Shown here piece after piece: positions 24,322-33,768 of a stretch of 64,000 bases of DNA. The position numbers were made by a program, and so were the translations under genes. The stretch spans positions 1 through 64,000 of the forward strand of contig JAWXUM010000009.1 of NCBI GenBank assembly GCA_044432645.1. Reading direction: 5' to 3'. The first letter of the stretch is position 1. The number at the start of each line of letters is the position of its first letter. The notes under the pieces are model-generated. The model did not search any database. It was not told the DNA's origin and saw only the letters and a list, made by a program, of their open reading frames with translations. The DNA comes from SIG603 sp044432645. Lineage in GTDB: Bacteria > Bacillota > Clostridia > Oscillospirales > Acutalibacteraceae.

Positions 24322-25393
24322 AAAAGTTAAAATCTCAATTTTTGGTGAAAGTCACAGCGACGGTATAGGTGTAGTCATTGAGGGTTTGCCAGCTGGTGAA
24401 AAAATAGATATAAATCAAGTTTTACTGCAAATGAAAAGACGTGCACCTGGTAGGGACAAAAGTGCAACCACTAGAAAAGAGGCAGATGCGCCTAATATTT
24501 TGTCAGGTTTTGCACAGGGTAAAACTGAGGGTAGCGCCCTTTGTGCTGTAATCGGCAACACTAACACAAGAAGTCAGGACTATAACAATGTCCTAAACTC
24601 GCCTCGTCCCGGGCATAGCGACTACACAGCTTACATAAAATATAAAGCCTCTAACGACATAAGAGGTGGTGGTCATTTTTCAGGAAGACTTACAGCTCCA
24701 CTTGTTTTTGCCGGTGCAGTTGCAAGGCAAATTCTAGAAAACAAAGGCATAACAATAGCTGCCCACGCTTATAAAATTGCAGGAATTAAAGATGAAACTT
24801 TAGACCCTGTAAACGTAACAAAAGAACAACTTGATACTTTAAATAAACAATATTTTTCTGTTATTTCTTTAAAAGCTAAAGAAGAAATGGCTGAGAAAAT
24901 TGAACAAGCAAGACTTAACCAAGACAGCGTTGGTGGTGTTATTGAATGTGCTGTTATCGGCTTGCCAGTCGGTTTAGGTGACCCTATGTTTGGTGGTGTC
25001 GAAAGCAAACTAGCCTCTATTTTATACGGTATACCAGCTGTTAAAGCTGTTGAGTTTGGCTGTGGATTTGCATGCGCCAATATGTATGGCAGTGAAAACA
25101 ACGACGAATTTTACTATAATGAAAATGCTGAAGTTAAAACTTATACTAACAACTGTGGTGGTATTTTAGGGGGAATTACAAACTCTATGCCACTTATGCT
25201 TAAAGTAGCCGTTAAGCCAACTCCGTCAATTTCTAAAGAGCAAAAAACTGTCGACCTAGTAAACAAAACTAACACACAACTTGTTATAAAAGGAAGACAC
25301 GACCCTTGCATAGTTCCAAGAGCAATACCAGTTGTCGAGTCAGCTGTAGCCATTGCACTTTTAGACATGCTTAGTTTAAACGGAGGTATATAA
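24302..25393 (+). CDS. aroC: Chorismate synthase
   Basis: FMN-dependent 1,4-elimination of phosphate from EPSP to give chorismate. 363 residues. GESHSDGIGVVIEGLPAG near the N-terminus, RRAPGRDKSATTRKE near 42, RGGGHFSGRLTAP near 120 and GRHDPCIVPRAIPVVES near the C-terminus are the three PROSITE-type signature regions. The ATG lies 20 bp inside aroA with GGAGG 7-8 nt upstream, and the stop overlaps the pheA start (TAATG). Confidence 0.97.
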   Translation: MASTWGEKVKISIFGESHSDGIGVVIEGLPAGEKIDINQVLLQMKRRAPGRDKSATTRKEADAPNILSGFAQGKTEGSALCAVIGNTNTRSQDYNNVLNSPRPGHSDYTAYIKYKASNDIRGGGHFSGRLTAPLVFAGAVARQILENKGITIAAHAYKIAGIKDETLDPVNVTKEQLDTLNKQYFSVISLKAKEEMAEKIEQARLNQDSVGGVIECAVIGLPVGLGDPMFGGVESKLASILYGIPAVKAVEFGCGFACANMYGSENNDEFYYNENAEVKTYTNNCGGILGGITNSMPLMLKVAVKPTPSISKEQKTVDLVNKTNTQLVIKGRHDPCIVPRAIPVVESAVAIALLDMLSLNGGI

Positions 25394-26517
25394 TGGAAAA
25401 AAATCCTTTGCTTGAAGTCAGAGATGAAATAGATGCAATAGACAAAGAACTTTTACCTTTGTTTATTGCAAGAATGAAATGTAGCGAAAAAGTAGCTAAA
25501 ATCAAAATAGAAAAAGGTATTCCTGTTTTAAACGCTGTTAGAGAACAAGAAATTATAGAACAAATTAGGCTAAGAGCTGGCAACTATGGTACAGTATCTG
25601 CCTCAATTTATGCATCTATAATGGCGTTAAGCCGTCAACTTCAACAAGAAATGATGGGCGAAAATGAAAATTATTTTTCAAAACTTATCGAAAATTCTAG
25701 CCACGACATTCCAAAAAACGCAAAAATTTTATGTCAAGGTGTACAAGGCGCATATTCTCACAAAGCTGCTCTTGAAATTTTCAAAGACGGTAATATTTCT
25801 TTTTGTCCTAAGTTTGAAAATGTTTTTACAGGCATTGAAAACGGAGAATTTGACTTTGGCGTAATTCCTGTTGAGAATTCTGCTGCTGGTTCAGTTAACG
25901 AAACTTACAGCCTTATTATGCAGTATCGCTACTATATTGTGTCTGCTATCAAGTTAAGCGTCAACCACTGTTTGGCAGCTAAAAAAGGCTCAATTATACG
26001 CACAGTAATATCTCATCCACAAGCTTTAATGCAGTGTGGTGATTATATATCCCAAAACAGCTTCGAAAGAAAAGAATTTTCCAACACCGCAGCTGCTGCT
26101 GAATTTGTTTCAAAAAGTGAAGATGAAAACATAGCAGCAATTTGCTCTAAAGAAGCTGCCGAAAAATACGGTTTAGAAATTTTAAAAGAAGGCATACAAG
26201 ACGATAAAAACAACCACACACGTTTTGCAGTTATCAGTAAAAATCCAATTTTAACAAATGATGCTGACAAAATAAGCCTTTGTTTTTCACTTCCACACGA
26301 AACTGGTTCGCTTTTTACAGTTTTACAACGTTTTTCACTAGCTGGCTTAAATCTATCAAAAATAGAGTCCCGTCCTATTAAGGGTAGCAACTTTAATTAC
26401 GATTTTTACCTAGATTTTCAAGGTAATATCGTGGAAAAACAAGTATCTGTACTACTTTCTCAACTAAAAGATGAACTTATAAGGTTCGATTTTTTAGGCA
26501 ACTATAAAGAATTATAA
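25393..26517 (+). CDS. pheA: Bifunctional chorismate mutase / prephenate dehydratase
   Basis: Converts chorismate to phenylpyruvate, the Phe branch. 374 residues in three domains. AroQ-type chorismate mutase (about 1-90): VRDEIDAIDKELLPLFIARM. Prephenate dehydratase (about 112-285): GVQGAYSHKAA, GVIPVENSAAGSV, ISHPQALMQC, NHTRFAVIS. ACT domain (about 292-370) with KIESRPIKG, the motif tied to Phe feedback inhibition. Last gene of the attenuated operon; no tyrA or trp genes follow. Overlaps the aroC stop by one base. Confidence 0.96.
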   Translation: MEKNPLLEVRDEIDAIDKELLPLFIARMKCSEKVAKIKIEKGIPVLNAVREQEIIEQIRLRAGNYGTVSASIYASIMALSRQLQQEMMGENENYFSKLIENSSHDIPKNAKILCQGVQGAYSHKAALEIFKDGNISFCPKFENVFTGIENGEFDFGVIPVENSAAGSVNETYSLIMQYRYYIVSAIKLSVNHCLAAKKGSIIRTVISHPQALMQCGDYISQNSFERKEFSNTAAAAEFVSKSEDENIAAICSKEAAEKYGLEILKEGIQDDKNNHTRFAVISKNPILTNDADKISLCFSLPHETGSLFTVLQRFSLAGLNLSKIESRPIKGSNFNYDFYLDFQGNIVEKQVSVLLSQLKDELIRFDFLGNYKEL

Positions 26518-26581
26518 GTTGCAAATAAACCTAAAATGGTGTCCATAAAACGTACACCCAAAAACTGAAAGGAAAATCAAC

Positions 26582-27643
26582 ATGTACAAAAGAGTAATGC
26601 AAAAAGTCCAAAATAGTGATTTTGATGCTTTTTTAATTTTAGATGACGCTAACCGAAATTTCTTATGTAATAAAGGAAATTATTTTTTGCCTGGTGCCAT
26701 GCTTATAACAGCTGACAATGTATATTTAGCTACGCCGTCAAGGAATATAAATTATTTCACAAAAATATACAGTGAGTATACTATTTTTGCTGGTACAATG
26801 TTAAATTTAGCCGTAACAGCCAAAGAATTAGGAATAAATAAACTAGGCTTTGAAGGCTCTACTATCACCAAAATGCAGTACGATACAATGCTTTCAATTT
26901 TTGGAGATATTGAATATATTAGTGCTTACGATTTTATAGAAGACATTAGGCTTATTAAAACCGATAGCGAAATTAAGCTAATCAAAGACGCAACTATGCT
27001 TTCTGACAAGGCTTATGTTGAATTTTTAAACCATATTAAAGTAGGCATGACAGAAATGCAAGCAAGGGCAGTTTTTGACAATATTTTAATGAGCATGGGC
27101 GCTAATGAGTTCAGCTTTCCTACTCTTTTATCATCTGGCGACAGAGCCTTCATGCCACATTCTGTGCCGACTGAAAAAGTAATTCAAAAAGGCGATTTAG
27201 TTTTAACGGATTTCGGTATCGTTTTAAACGGTTATTGCTCTGACACTACTAGAACTTTTGTAATGGGCAGTGCTGACGAAAAACAAAAATACATGTACGA
27301 TTTAGTTCTAAAATCTCAAATTCACGCTTTAGACAATATTCAAGCTGGCATGACTGCACACGACTGCGACGCTTTATCAAGGGATATTATAACAAAAGAG
27401 CTTGAAAAAGGCTGTTACGAATATGGTTTAGGTCACGGTCTAGGCATGCAAGTTCATGAAAAACCAAGATTTGCGCCTAAAAATGAATATATTATGCAAA
27501 AAAACACTGTCATGTCCGTTGAACCTGGTATATACATTGAGGGTTGGGGTGGAATTAGAATTGAGGATATTATGGTTGTAGAAAATAAAAAAGGTGGCCA
27601 AAACTTGACCACCGCACCAAAAATGACATTGATTGAAATTTAA
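26582..27643 (+). CDS. M24-family Xaa-Pro peptidase
   Basis: Cytosolic metallopeptidase of the creatinase/aminopeptidase P fold that removes residues preceding proline. 353 residues. N-terminal creatinase-like domain (about 1-125) and catalytic pita-bread domain with the metal ligands in LTDFGIVLNGYCSDTTRTF (two Asp), GLGHGLGMQVHE (His), SVEPGIYIEGW (Glu) and GGIRIEDIM (Glu). AAAGGAAAA precedes the ATG. Located 64 bp after pheA with no visible terminator between them, so some read-through is possible. Distinguishing Xaa-Pro aminopeptidase from dipeptidase (PepQ) needs more than motifs. Confidence 0.9.
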   Translation: MYKRVMQKVQNSDFDAFLILDDANRNFLCNKGNYFLPGAMLITADNVYLATPSRNINYFTKIYSEYTIFAGTMLNLAVTAKELGINKLGFEGSTITKMQYDTMLSIFGDIEYISAYDFIEDIRLIKTDSEIKLIKDATMLSDKAYVEFLNHIKVGMTEMQARAVFDNILMSMGANEFSFPTLLSSGDRAFMPHSVPTEKVIQKGDLVLTDFGIVLNGYCSDTTRTFVMGSADEKQKYMYDLVLKSQIHALDNIQAGMTAHDCDALSRDIITKELEKGCYEYGLGHGLGMQVHEKPRFAPKNEYIMQKNTVMSVEPGIYIEGWGGIRIEDIMVVENKKGGQNLTTAPKMTLIEI

Positions 27644-27652
27644 TTAACTTAT

Positions 27653-27672
27653 GTAGCGAACATTGTTCGCTA
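27653..27672 (+). repeat. Degenerate GTAGGG-type hairpin unit
   Basis: AGCGAAC, loop ATT, GTTCGCT: the same loop and near-identical arms as the unit at 9602-9625, but the GTAGGG edge is reduced to GTAG. Lies immediately upstream of the terminator at 27682. Confidence 0.5.
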
Positions 27673-27681
27673 TTACGCTTT

Positions 27682-27712
27682 AAGGAATGTGCACAGCACA
27701 TTCCTTTTGTTT
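27682..27712. terminator. Intrinsic terminator between the M24 peptidase and FUSC-like genes
   Basis: AAGGAATGTGC (27682-27692), loop ACA, GCACATTCCTT (27696-27706): a perfect 11-bp stem followed by TTGTTTT. It ends the plus-strand peptidase transcript and may also act on the convergent gene ending at 27747. Confidence 0.88.
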
Positions 27713-27746
27713 TATTCAAAACTGAAAAACGACCAACGAGCTTAAA

Positions 27747-28286
27747 TTACTGGTCAACTGACGGCTCTAATCTAAACACTTTTTCAACAAACTCTCGTGG
27801 TATAACCATGTTCACAAGCCAAGCTATAACAACACCAATTCCAGTGTCTAGCATTCTGTCAAGTGCGTACCATATGTAATTTTCAGGTGTGTTAAATAAA
27901 ATTATGCAAAAAACAACACCACCGGGTTGCACTGCACCTGGCCATTTAAATGCTACTGAACAGATAACCAAAATAATAATTCCGACAAACAAAAGTGGTA
28001 TTCTAAAAAAATAATTACCACCTTCAAATACTGCATGTTCAACCCAAAACATTCCCATACCTAGAAACCCACCTAAAATTGTGCCTATAAGCCTGTTTCC
28101 ACCATTTAGTTTTGAGTCTTGATAATTTGTGCCAGTTCCAAAAACTGCACCAATACAAGCAAAAGTTGGGTTTCTGCCCTCTAAAAAACAATATATAAAT
28201 GCAACTAAAGACGCCGAAATTGCTGTCTTAATGCTCCTAAGTCCAAGACCAGGTATAGCTGCATGTTTAGGTTTGTGTTTTTTCAT
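27747..28286 (-). CDS. FUSC / aromatic acid exporter-family membrane protein
   Basis: 179 residues with about four or five hydrophobic segments. The pattern GLRSIKTAISASLVAFIYCF, GRNPTFACIGAVFGTGTNYQ and RLIGTILGGFLGMG corresponds to the N-terminal membrane half of FUSC/ArAE proteins; the final segment LDRMLDTGIGVVIAWLVNM is also typical. The usual cytosolic C-terminal extension is absent, as in many short Firmicutes members. Substrate unknown. GAGGG precedes the ATG. Follows pnp on the same strand. Confidence 0.75.
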   Translation of the reverse strand: MKKHKPKHAAIPGLGLRSIKTAISASLVAFIYCFLEGRNPTFACIGAVFGTGTNYQDSKLNGGNRLIGTILGGFLGMGMFWVEHAVFEGGNYFFRIPLLFVGIIILVICSVAFKWPGAVQPGGVVFCIILFNTPENYIWYALDRMLDTGIGVVIAWLVNMVIPREFVEKVFRLEPSVDQ

Positions 28287-28321
28287 TTTTATTCCCTCAC
28301 ATTAATACATTTAATCAACTA

Positions 28322-28348
28322 AAGCCTATGGACTTAATCCATAGGCTT
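28322..28348 (-). terminator. Hairpin downstream of pnp, probable terminator
   Basis: AAGCCTATGGA (28322-28332), loop CTTAA, TCCATAGGCTT (28338-28348): a perfect 11-bp stem 18 bp past the pnp stop. The downstream U-tract is poor, so it may act mainly as a 3'-end stabiliser. Confidence 0.6.
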
Positions 28349-28365
28349 AAATGTTATTTATTTAA

Positions 28366-30540
28366 TTATCTTCTGTCGTTTCTAAAATCTCTTCTTGGAG
28401 CTGGTCTTCTTGGAGCGTCAGAAATTGTGTTTTCTGGAACTGCACCCTCAAGGTCGATTAAAGCATCTCTACGGCTTAGGTTTAGTCTGCCTTTTTCGTC
28501 AACTTCAAGCACTTTAACTTTAATAATATCGCCAATATTAACAACATCAGTTACTTTTTCTGTTCTCTTAACATCAAGTCTTGAAACATGAACTAGACCC
28601 TCTTTACCTGGAGCGATTTCAACAAAAGCACCGAAGTCCATAATTCTTGTAACTTTACCTGCATAGTATGAACCAGCTTCTGGGTCGTTGGCAATAGTGC
28701 CAATGATTTCAATAGCTCTTTCACAGTTTTCTTGGTTAATACCAGAAACAAAGCATTTACCTGTATCATCAATGTCAACTTTAACGTCGCATTCAGCACA
28801 GATTTTTTGAATAACTTTACCACCAGAACCTATAACTTCACGAATTTTATCTACTGGAACATCGATAGAAAGCATTTTAGGTGCATAAGTAGAAAGTTTT
28901 GTTCTTGGTGTATCAATTGCTTTGCTCATAACTTCATCAATGATGTAGTTTCTAGCTTTGTGAGTTTTTTCAAGTGCATCTTTAATCATTTCAGGTGTTA
29001 AACCAGAAATTTTAAGATCCATTTGAATAGCTGTGATACCCTCTTTAGTACCAGCAACTTTAAAGTCCATGTCGCCAAAGAAATCTTCAACGCCTTGAAT
29101 GTCAACCATAGTCATCCAACGTTCGCCCTCTGTGATAAGACCACAAGAGATACCAGCTACAGGAGCTTTAATTGGAACACCAGCTGCCATAAGTGCAAGT
29201 GAAGAACCACAAATTGAACCTTGAGAAGTTGAACCGTTTGAAGATAGAACTTCTGAAACAAGTCTAATTGTGTATGGGAACTGTGCAAAAGGTGGTAAAA
29301 CTGGAACTAGAGCTTTTTCAGCTAAAGCACCGTGACCGATTTCACGTCTACCAGGACCTCTTGAAGGTTTTGTTTCGCCAACTGAATAAGATGGGAAATT
29401 ATAGTGATGTAGGTATCTTTTGCCTGTTTCTTCGTCGATACCGTCAAGCATTTGTTCTTCTTTAGCAGAGCCTAAAGTTGCGATAGTTAGAACTTGAGTT
29501 TGACCTCTTGTAAACATACCAGAACCATGAACTCTTGGAAGCAAGTCAACTTCAGCATTAAGTGGACGCATGTCGTCCATTCCTCTGCCGTCAACACGTT
29601 TTTGCTCGTCTAAAAGCCAACGTCTTACAACATATTTTTGAGCTTTGTACATGCATTCTTCGATTTTAGCAGCGTCTGGATAAATTTCATCGAATTTAGC
29701 ATGAACAGCTTCGTAAATTGGTTTTAGTCTTTCGTCACGAACTAGTTTATCGTCTGTATCTAAAGCAATTTTTAAATCAGCTTCTACAAACTCTTTAACA
29801 GCTTCAAACATGTCGTGGTCAGGCTCGTTTGATGGGTAAGAGAATTTCTCTTTACCGATTTCAGCCTTCATATTTTCAATGAATTTAATCATTTTTTGGT
29901 TTTCTTCATGACCAGCCATGATACCATTATACATAACTTCGTCAGTAATTTCGTTACCACTAGCTTCAATCATAGCTACTCTGTCAGATGTTGAAACAAC
30001 TGTAACAGCCATTTCAGAAATTTCTCTTTGTGCTGCAGTTGGGTTCATAACAAACTCACCGTCGATTAAACCAACAGAAACACCACCGATAGGGCCATTC
30101 CAAGGAATATCTGAAATAGATAAAGCAATAGAAGTACCAACCATAGCTGCGATTTCTGGCGAGCAGTCTAAATCAACTGACATAACTGTACAAACGATAG
30201 AGCAGTCGTTTCTCATATCTTTTGGGAAAAGTGGACGGATAGGTCTGTCGATCATACGGCAAACTAGAACAGCTTTGTCAGAAGCTCTACCCTCTCTTTT
30301 TAGAAAAGAGCCAGGAATTCTACCAACTGAGTATAATTTTTCCTCAAAATCAACTGATAATGGGAAGAAATCAACACCCTCTCTTGGTTTTGATGCAGCA
30401 GTAACAGCTACATGAACAGTAGTTTCGCCATAGCGAACTAAACACTCGCCGTTTGCTAGTTGAGCCATTTTACCAGTTTCGACGGTAAGTGGTCTGCCTG
30501 CAAATTCGGTTTCAAATACTTTAAAATTATTAAAAAACAT
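28366..30540 (-). CDS. pnp: Polynucleotide phosphorylase
   Basis: 3'-to-5' phosphorolytic exoribonuclease of the RNA degradosome. 724 residues. Two RNase PH-like cores (about 1-220 and 305-550) flank a helical domain; then KH (VIGSGGKVIQKICAE near 565) and S1 (GKVTRIMDFGAFVEIAPG near 635), with an Arg-rich tail. GGAAAA precedes the ATG at 30540. The common neighbour rpsO is absent; pnp has its own promoter and a leader of about 130 nt, which would suit autoregulation, though that is inference. Confidence 0.98.
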   Translation of the reverse strand: MFFNNFKVFETEFAGRPLTVETGKMAQLANGECLVRYGETTVHVAVTAASKPREGVDFFPLSVDFEEKLYSVGRIPGSFLKREGRASDKAVLVCRMIDRPIRPLFPKDMRNDCSIVCTVMSVDLDCSPEIAAMVGTSIALSISDIPWNGPIGGVSVGLIDGEFVMNPTAAQREISEMAVTVVSTSDRVAMIEASGNEITDEVMYNGIMAGHEENQKMIKFIENMKAEIGKEKFSYPSNEPDHDMFEAVKEFVEADLKIALDTDDKLVRDERLKPIYEAVHAKFDEIYPDAAKIEECMYKAQKYVVRRWLLDEQKRVDGRGMDDMRPLNAEVDLLPRVHGSGMFTRGQTQVLTIATLGSAKEEQMLDGIDEETGKRYLHHYNFPSYSVGETKPSRGPGRREIGHGALAEKALVPVLPPFAQFPYTIRLVSEVLSSNGSTSQGSICGSSLALMAAGVPIKAPVAGISCGLITEGERWMTMVDIQGVEDFFGDMDFKVAGTKEGITAIQMDLKISGLTPEMIKDALEKTHKARNYIIDEVMSKAIDTPRTKLSTYAPKMLSIDVPVDKIREVIGSGGKVIQKICAECDVKVDIDDTGKCFVSGINQENCERAIEIIGTIANDPEAGSYYAGKVTRIMDFGAFVEIAPGKEGLVHVSRLDVKRTEKVTDVVNIGDIIKVKVLEVDEKGRLNLSRRDALIDLEGAVPENTISDAPRRPAPRRDFRNDRR

Positions 30541-30676
30541 GCAATTTTCCTTTCTTGCCCTTATGGGCTGGCTTTTACGCCTTTTTTAAAGCTATCGCCG
30601 TTTAACAATAAAACCAACTAAAAATATTTTTTAGCTCGTTTCACTGCTAAACATACGCTAGCGATTATACCAATCT

Positions 30677-30705
30677 ATTATATCATTTTTAAAATGGAAT
30701 TACAA
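30677..30705 (-). promoter_or_regulatory. Probable promoter of pnp
   Basis: Minus strand: TTGTAA (30700-30705), 17-nt spacer, perfect -10 TATAAT (30677-30682). Predicted leader of about 130 nt to the pnp ATG; it contains several small inverted repeats. Confidence 0.65.
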
Positions 30706-30754
30706 GATTTTTTTAAAATAATTGTAAAGCCATTGTATATTTAATTTAACCTAT

Positions 30755-30794
30755 AAAAACAGCTGTCACTATAATTAAATCAGTGACAGCTGTT
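30755..30794 (-). terminator. Terminator of the alanine symporter gene
   Basis: AACAGCTGTCACT (30758-30770) pairs perfectly with AGTGACAGCTGTT (30782-30794); a U-run follows on the minus strand. It lies 13 bp beyond the stop at 30807. Confidence 0.88.
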
Positions 30795-30806
30795 AAATTT
30801 ATGTAA

Positions 30807-32294
30807 TTATACAGATTCTTTTTCCATATCAGCAATTTCGGTTTTTTGAATTTCTGGATTATTGTTTAGCATTGGTTCAACTTTAGAATTTTTAAAGTGA
30901 CGAGCAACATAGTTTTTTGTGATTTTTAAAACTAAAGGACTAAGTGCAAGAACACCTATTAAGTTAGGAATAGCCATTAATCCGTTGAATGTATCTGAAA
31001 TATCCCAAGCAAGGTCTAAGCTCATAGTTGCACCAACAAATATAAACAATACGAAAACTACTTTGTAAATAATTGTAGATTTTGTACCAAATAGATACTC
31101 CCAAGCTTTTGTACCGTAATAGCTCCAACCTAAAACAGTTGAGAAAGCAAATAGTAAAACAGCAATTGCTATAAACGCTGAACCACCAGCACCAAATAAT
31201 GCCGAGAAAGCTTCACTTACTAAAACAGTACCCTCTGAAGCAATAAGCATTTCGCCAGTTTGCAAATCAACAAAACCACTTGTTAAAATAACTAAAGCAG
31301 TAAGTGTACAAACAACTAAAGTGTCAGCGAAAACTTCAAATATACCCCACATACCTTGACGTACAGGCTCTTTAACATTTGAAGCACTGTGTACCATAAC
31401 AGAAGAACCTAAACCAGCTTCGTTAGAGAAAACGCCACGTTTAAAGCCCCAAGTAACAGCACTTTTAACTGCAATACCAACAGCTGCACCACCAAGTGAG
31501 CGAAGACCAAAAGCGAATGAAAAAATTGAAGCGAAAGCATCGCCAATTAATGAAGCGTTAGAAATAACAATAATAATTGCGCCAATTAAATATAAAACAA
31601 CCATTGTTGGAACTACTTTTTCAGCAACTGAAGCAATACGTTTAATACCACCAACAATTACAAGACCAGCTAAAATCATAAGAACAATACCTGTAACAAC
31701 AGGAGGAATGTTAAAAGCGCTTGTCATGTTTGAAGAAATTGTGTTAATTTGGCTTGCATTACCAATACCGAAAGAAGCAAGAACAGCAAATCCACTAAAT
31801 AAAAGAGCTAAAACTTTACCAACTTTTTTACAACCTTTATAACCACCAACACCCTCTGAAAGGTAGTACATAGCACCGCCAGCCCACTCGTTGTTAACGT
31901 TTTTTGTACGGTAATAAATTCCTAAAACATTTTCAGAAAAGTTTGTCATTGTGCCAAAAATTGCAGCAATCCACATCCAAAAAATAGCACCAGGTCCACC
32001 AGAGATTATTGCAGTTGCAACACCTGCGATGTTACCAACGCCAACTGTAGCAGCAAGTGCTGTACATAGTGCTTGGAACTGAGTAATAGAGCCTTTTTCT
32101 TTGTTTTTACCAGAAATTCCCTTTTTAAAAACACTACCAATTGTAGTTTGCATCCAGTGTTTTACGTGTGAAAACTGAAAGCCTTTTGTAAGTGCTGTCA
32201 TTAAAACACCTGTTAAAATGAGAAGTGAAAGCACTGGAATTCCCCAAACAAAACCATTTATGGCGCTGTTTATATTTGTTATTGTTTCGACCAT
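30807..32294 (-). CDS. Sodium:alanine symporter, AGCS family
   Basis: Secondary transporter for alanine/glycine driven by sodium. 495 residues with about 11 membrane segments. Family signatures include GSITQFQALCTALAATVGVG near 65-85, NIAGVATAI, GGPGAIFWMW and GFKRGVFSNEAGLGSS near 300. A charged tail (about 465-495) follows the last membrane helix. AGGGGG precedes the ATG. Monocistronic between its own promoter and terminator. Substrate preference (Ala, Gly or Gln) is not readable from motifs. Confidence 0.93.
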   Translation of the reverse strand: MVETITNINSAINGFVWGIPVLSLLILTGVLMTALTKGFQFSHVKHWMQTTIGSVFKKGISGKNKEKGSITQFQALCTALAATVGVGNIAGVATAIISGGPGAIFWMWIAAIFGTMTNFSENVLGIYYRTKNVNNEWAGGAMYYLSEGVGGYKGCKKVGKVLALLFSGFAVLASFGIGNASQINTISSNMTSAFNIPPVVTGIVLMILAGLVIVGGIKRIASVAEKVVPTMVVLYLIGAIIIVISNASLIGDAFASIFSFAFGLRSLGGAAVGIAVKSAVTWGFKRGVFSNEAGLGSSVMVHSASNVKEPVRQGMWGIFEVFADTLVVCTLTALVILTSGFVDLQTGEMLIASEGTVLVSEAFSALFGAGGSAFIAIAVLLFAFSTVLGWSYYGTKAWEYLFGTKSTIIYKVVFVLFIFVGATMSLDLAWDISDTFNGLMAIPNLIGVLALSPLVLKITKNYVARHFKNSKVEPMLNNNPEIQKTEIADMEKESV

Positions 32295-32367
32295 AATATC
32301 CCCCTAATTCACTACTTTTAATTTTACAACTTTTAGACTAAAGTGATAAAGTGTGAAAGTTTGTTAA

Positions 32368-32396
32368 ATTATATCATAAAGCAAAAAGCTTTACAA
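32368..32396 (-). promoter_or_regulatory. Probable promoter of the alanine symporter gene
   Basis: Minus strand: TTGTAA (32391-32396), 17-nt spacer, perfect TATAAT (32368-32373). About 70 nt of leader follow before the ATG at 32294. Confidence 0.65.
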
Positions 32397-32467
32397 GTAA
32401 CATTAGTGCAAGAATTTTGAATAAAACCCACAAATTATTTGTTAATATTCAACAAATATAAACAAAA

Positions 32468-32498
32468 CACGACAAACGGATAATGCCCGTTTGCCGTG
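32468..32498 (-). terminator. Terminator of the iron alcohol dehydrogenase gene
   Basis: CACGACAAACGG (32468-32479) pairs with CCGTTTGCCGTG (32487-32498) with one mismatch; on the minus strand TTTTGTTTATATTTG follows. It ends 17 bp past the stop at 32515. Confidence 0.75.
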
Positions 32499-32514
32499 CT
32501 ATTTGTTTTTAATA

Positions 32515-33684
32515 TTATTTATATGATTTTTGTAAAATACTAATTGTTGCCTCGTGGCTAACTTCAACTGTATCGCAAGCGTAAAGTCCACCCATTGTTT
32601 CCCTTGCGTTTGTAGCATATTTTTCTAATTCTTCGTATTTCATGCCGTATTCTGACATTTTAATGTTATCAACACCACATTTTACTTGTAAATCAACCAA
32701 AGCGTCAACAAAGTCCATACCAGTTGTTGCATCTGTTTTCCCAAGTGCTTTAGCCATTGTGACAAGTCTTTCTTCACATTCACCAGATTTAGCGATATGA
32801 GTGTAATATTCTTTACTTATAGAAATTAGTGCAGCACCGTGCTCAAAATTAGGGTGATAAGCACTGATTGCATGTGCCATACTATGCTCACTTGTGCAAC
32901 CAGAAGTTGACTCAACCATGCCAGCTAAAGTGTTTGCAAGTGCAATATCGCCTCTAGCGTCAATGTCAGTGCCGTAATTTACAGCGTTTACAAGTGATTT
33001 ACCTATTAAAGTAATAGCTTGAAGCGAGAACATATCGCTCATAACATAAGGAGCGTTATGAATATAACCCTCTGTGCTGTGGAACAACGCATCAAATCCT
33101 TGATAAGTTGTAAGATGTTTAGGAACAGAAACCATAAGTTCTGGGTCAACTACAGCAAGAACTGGGAAAGTTTTGTCATAACCAAAACCAATTTTTTCGT
33201 TTGTGTCAGTTTTTGTGATAACAGTCCAAGGGTCAGCCTCTGTACCTGTACCAGCAGTTGTTGTTATAGCAACAATTGGAAGTGGGTCGTTTGCAATTGG
33301 CATACCTTTGCCACTGCCACCGTTAACATAATCCCAATAACAGCCATTATTTGTTGCCATTATTGCAATAGATTTTGATGAGTCGATAGCGCTACCACCA
33401 CCTAAACCAATTACAAAGTCAACGCCGTTGTCTTTACAAATTTGTGCGCCTTCCATTACGTTTTCTAAAACAGGGTTAGGCAAAATTTTGTCGTAAACAA
33501 TACTTTCAATACCTTTTTCAGTTAATTGCTCTACAAGTGTGTCTAAATAACCAAATTTTTTAACAGACTTACCATTAGTAGTTACGATTAATGCTTTTTT
33601 ACCTGGTAGCTCTACAGTGCTAAGTGTTTTCAAAACACCTTTACCAAATAAAATTCTTGTTGGAATATAATAATTAAAATTCAT
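32515..33684 (-). CDS. Iron-containing alcohol dehydrogenase
   Basis: NAD(P)-dependent group III alcohol dehydrogenase, 389 residues. The nucleotide-binding loop GLGGGSAIDSSK is near residue 92-103; metal ligands are supplied by GFDALFHSTEGYIHN near 203 and SEHSMAHAISAYHPNFEHG near 260-278. Related to butanol/lactaldehyde/propanediol dehydrogenases, consistent with fermentative disposal of reductant. AAGGAG precedes the ATG. Single-gene unit. Confidence 0.93.
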   Translation of the reverse strand: MNFNYYIPTRILFGKGVLKTLSTVELPGKKALIVTTNGKSVKKFGYLDTLVEQLTEKGIESIVYDKILPNPVLENVMEGAQICKDNGVDFVIGLGGGSAIDSSKSIAIMATNNGCYWDYVNGGSGKGMPIANDPLPIVAITTTAGTGTEADPWTVITKTDTNEKIGFGYDKTFPVLAVVDPELMVSVPKHLTTYQGFDALFHSTEGYIHNAPYVMSDMFSLQAITLIGKSLVNAVNYGTDIDARGDIALANTLAGMVESTSGCTSEHSMAHAISAYHPNFEHGAALISISKEYYTHIAKSGECEERLVTMAKALGKTDATTGMDFVDALVDLQVKCGVDNIKMSEYGMKYEELEKYATNARETMGGLYACDTVEVSHEATISILQKSYK

Positions 33685-33768
33685 GAAGCAACTCCTTATA
33701 CTAATTTTTCTTGATTTAATTATATAACTTTTCTGAAAAATTGCAAGATATTTATTTTTAACATTATG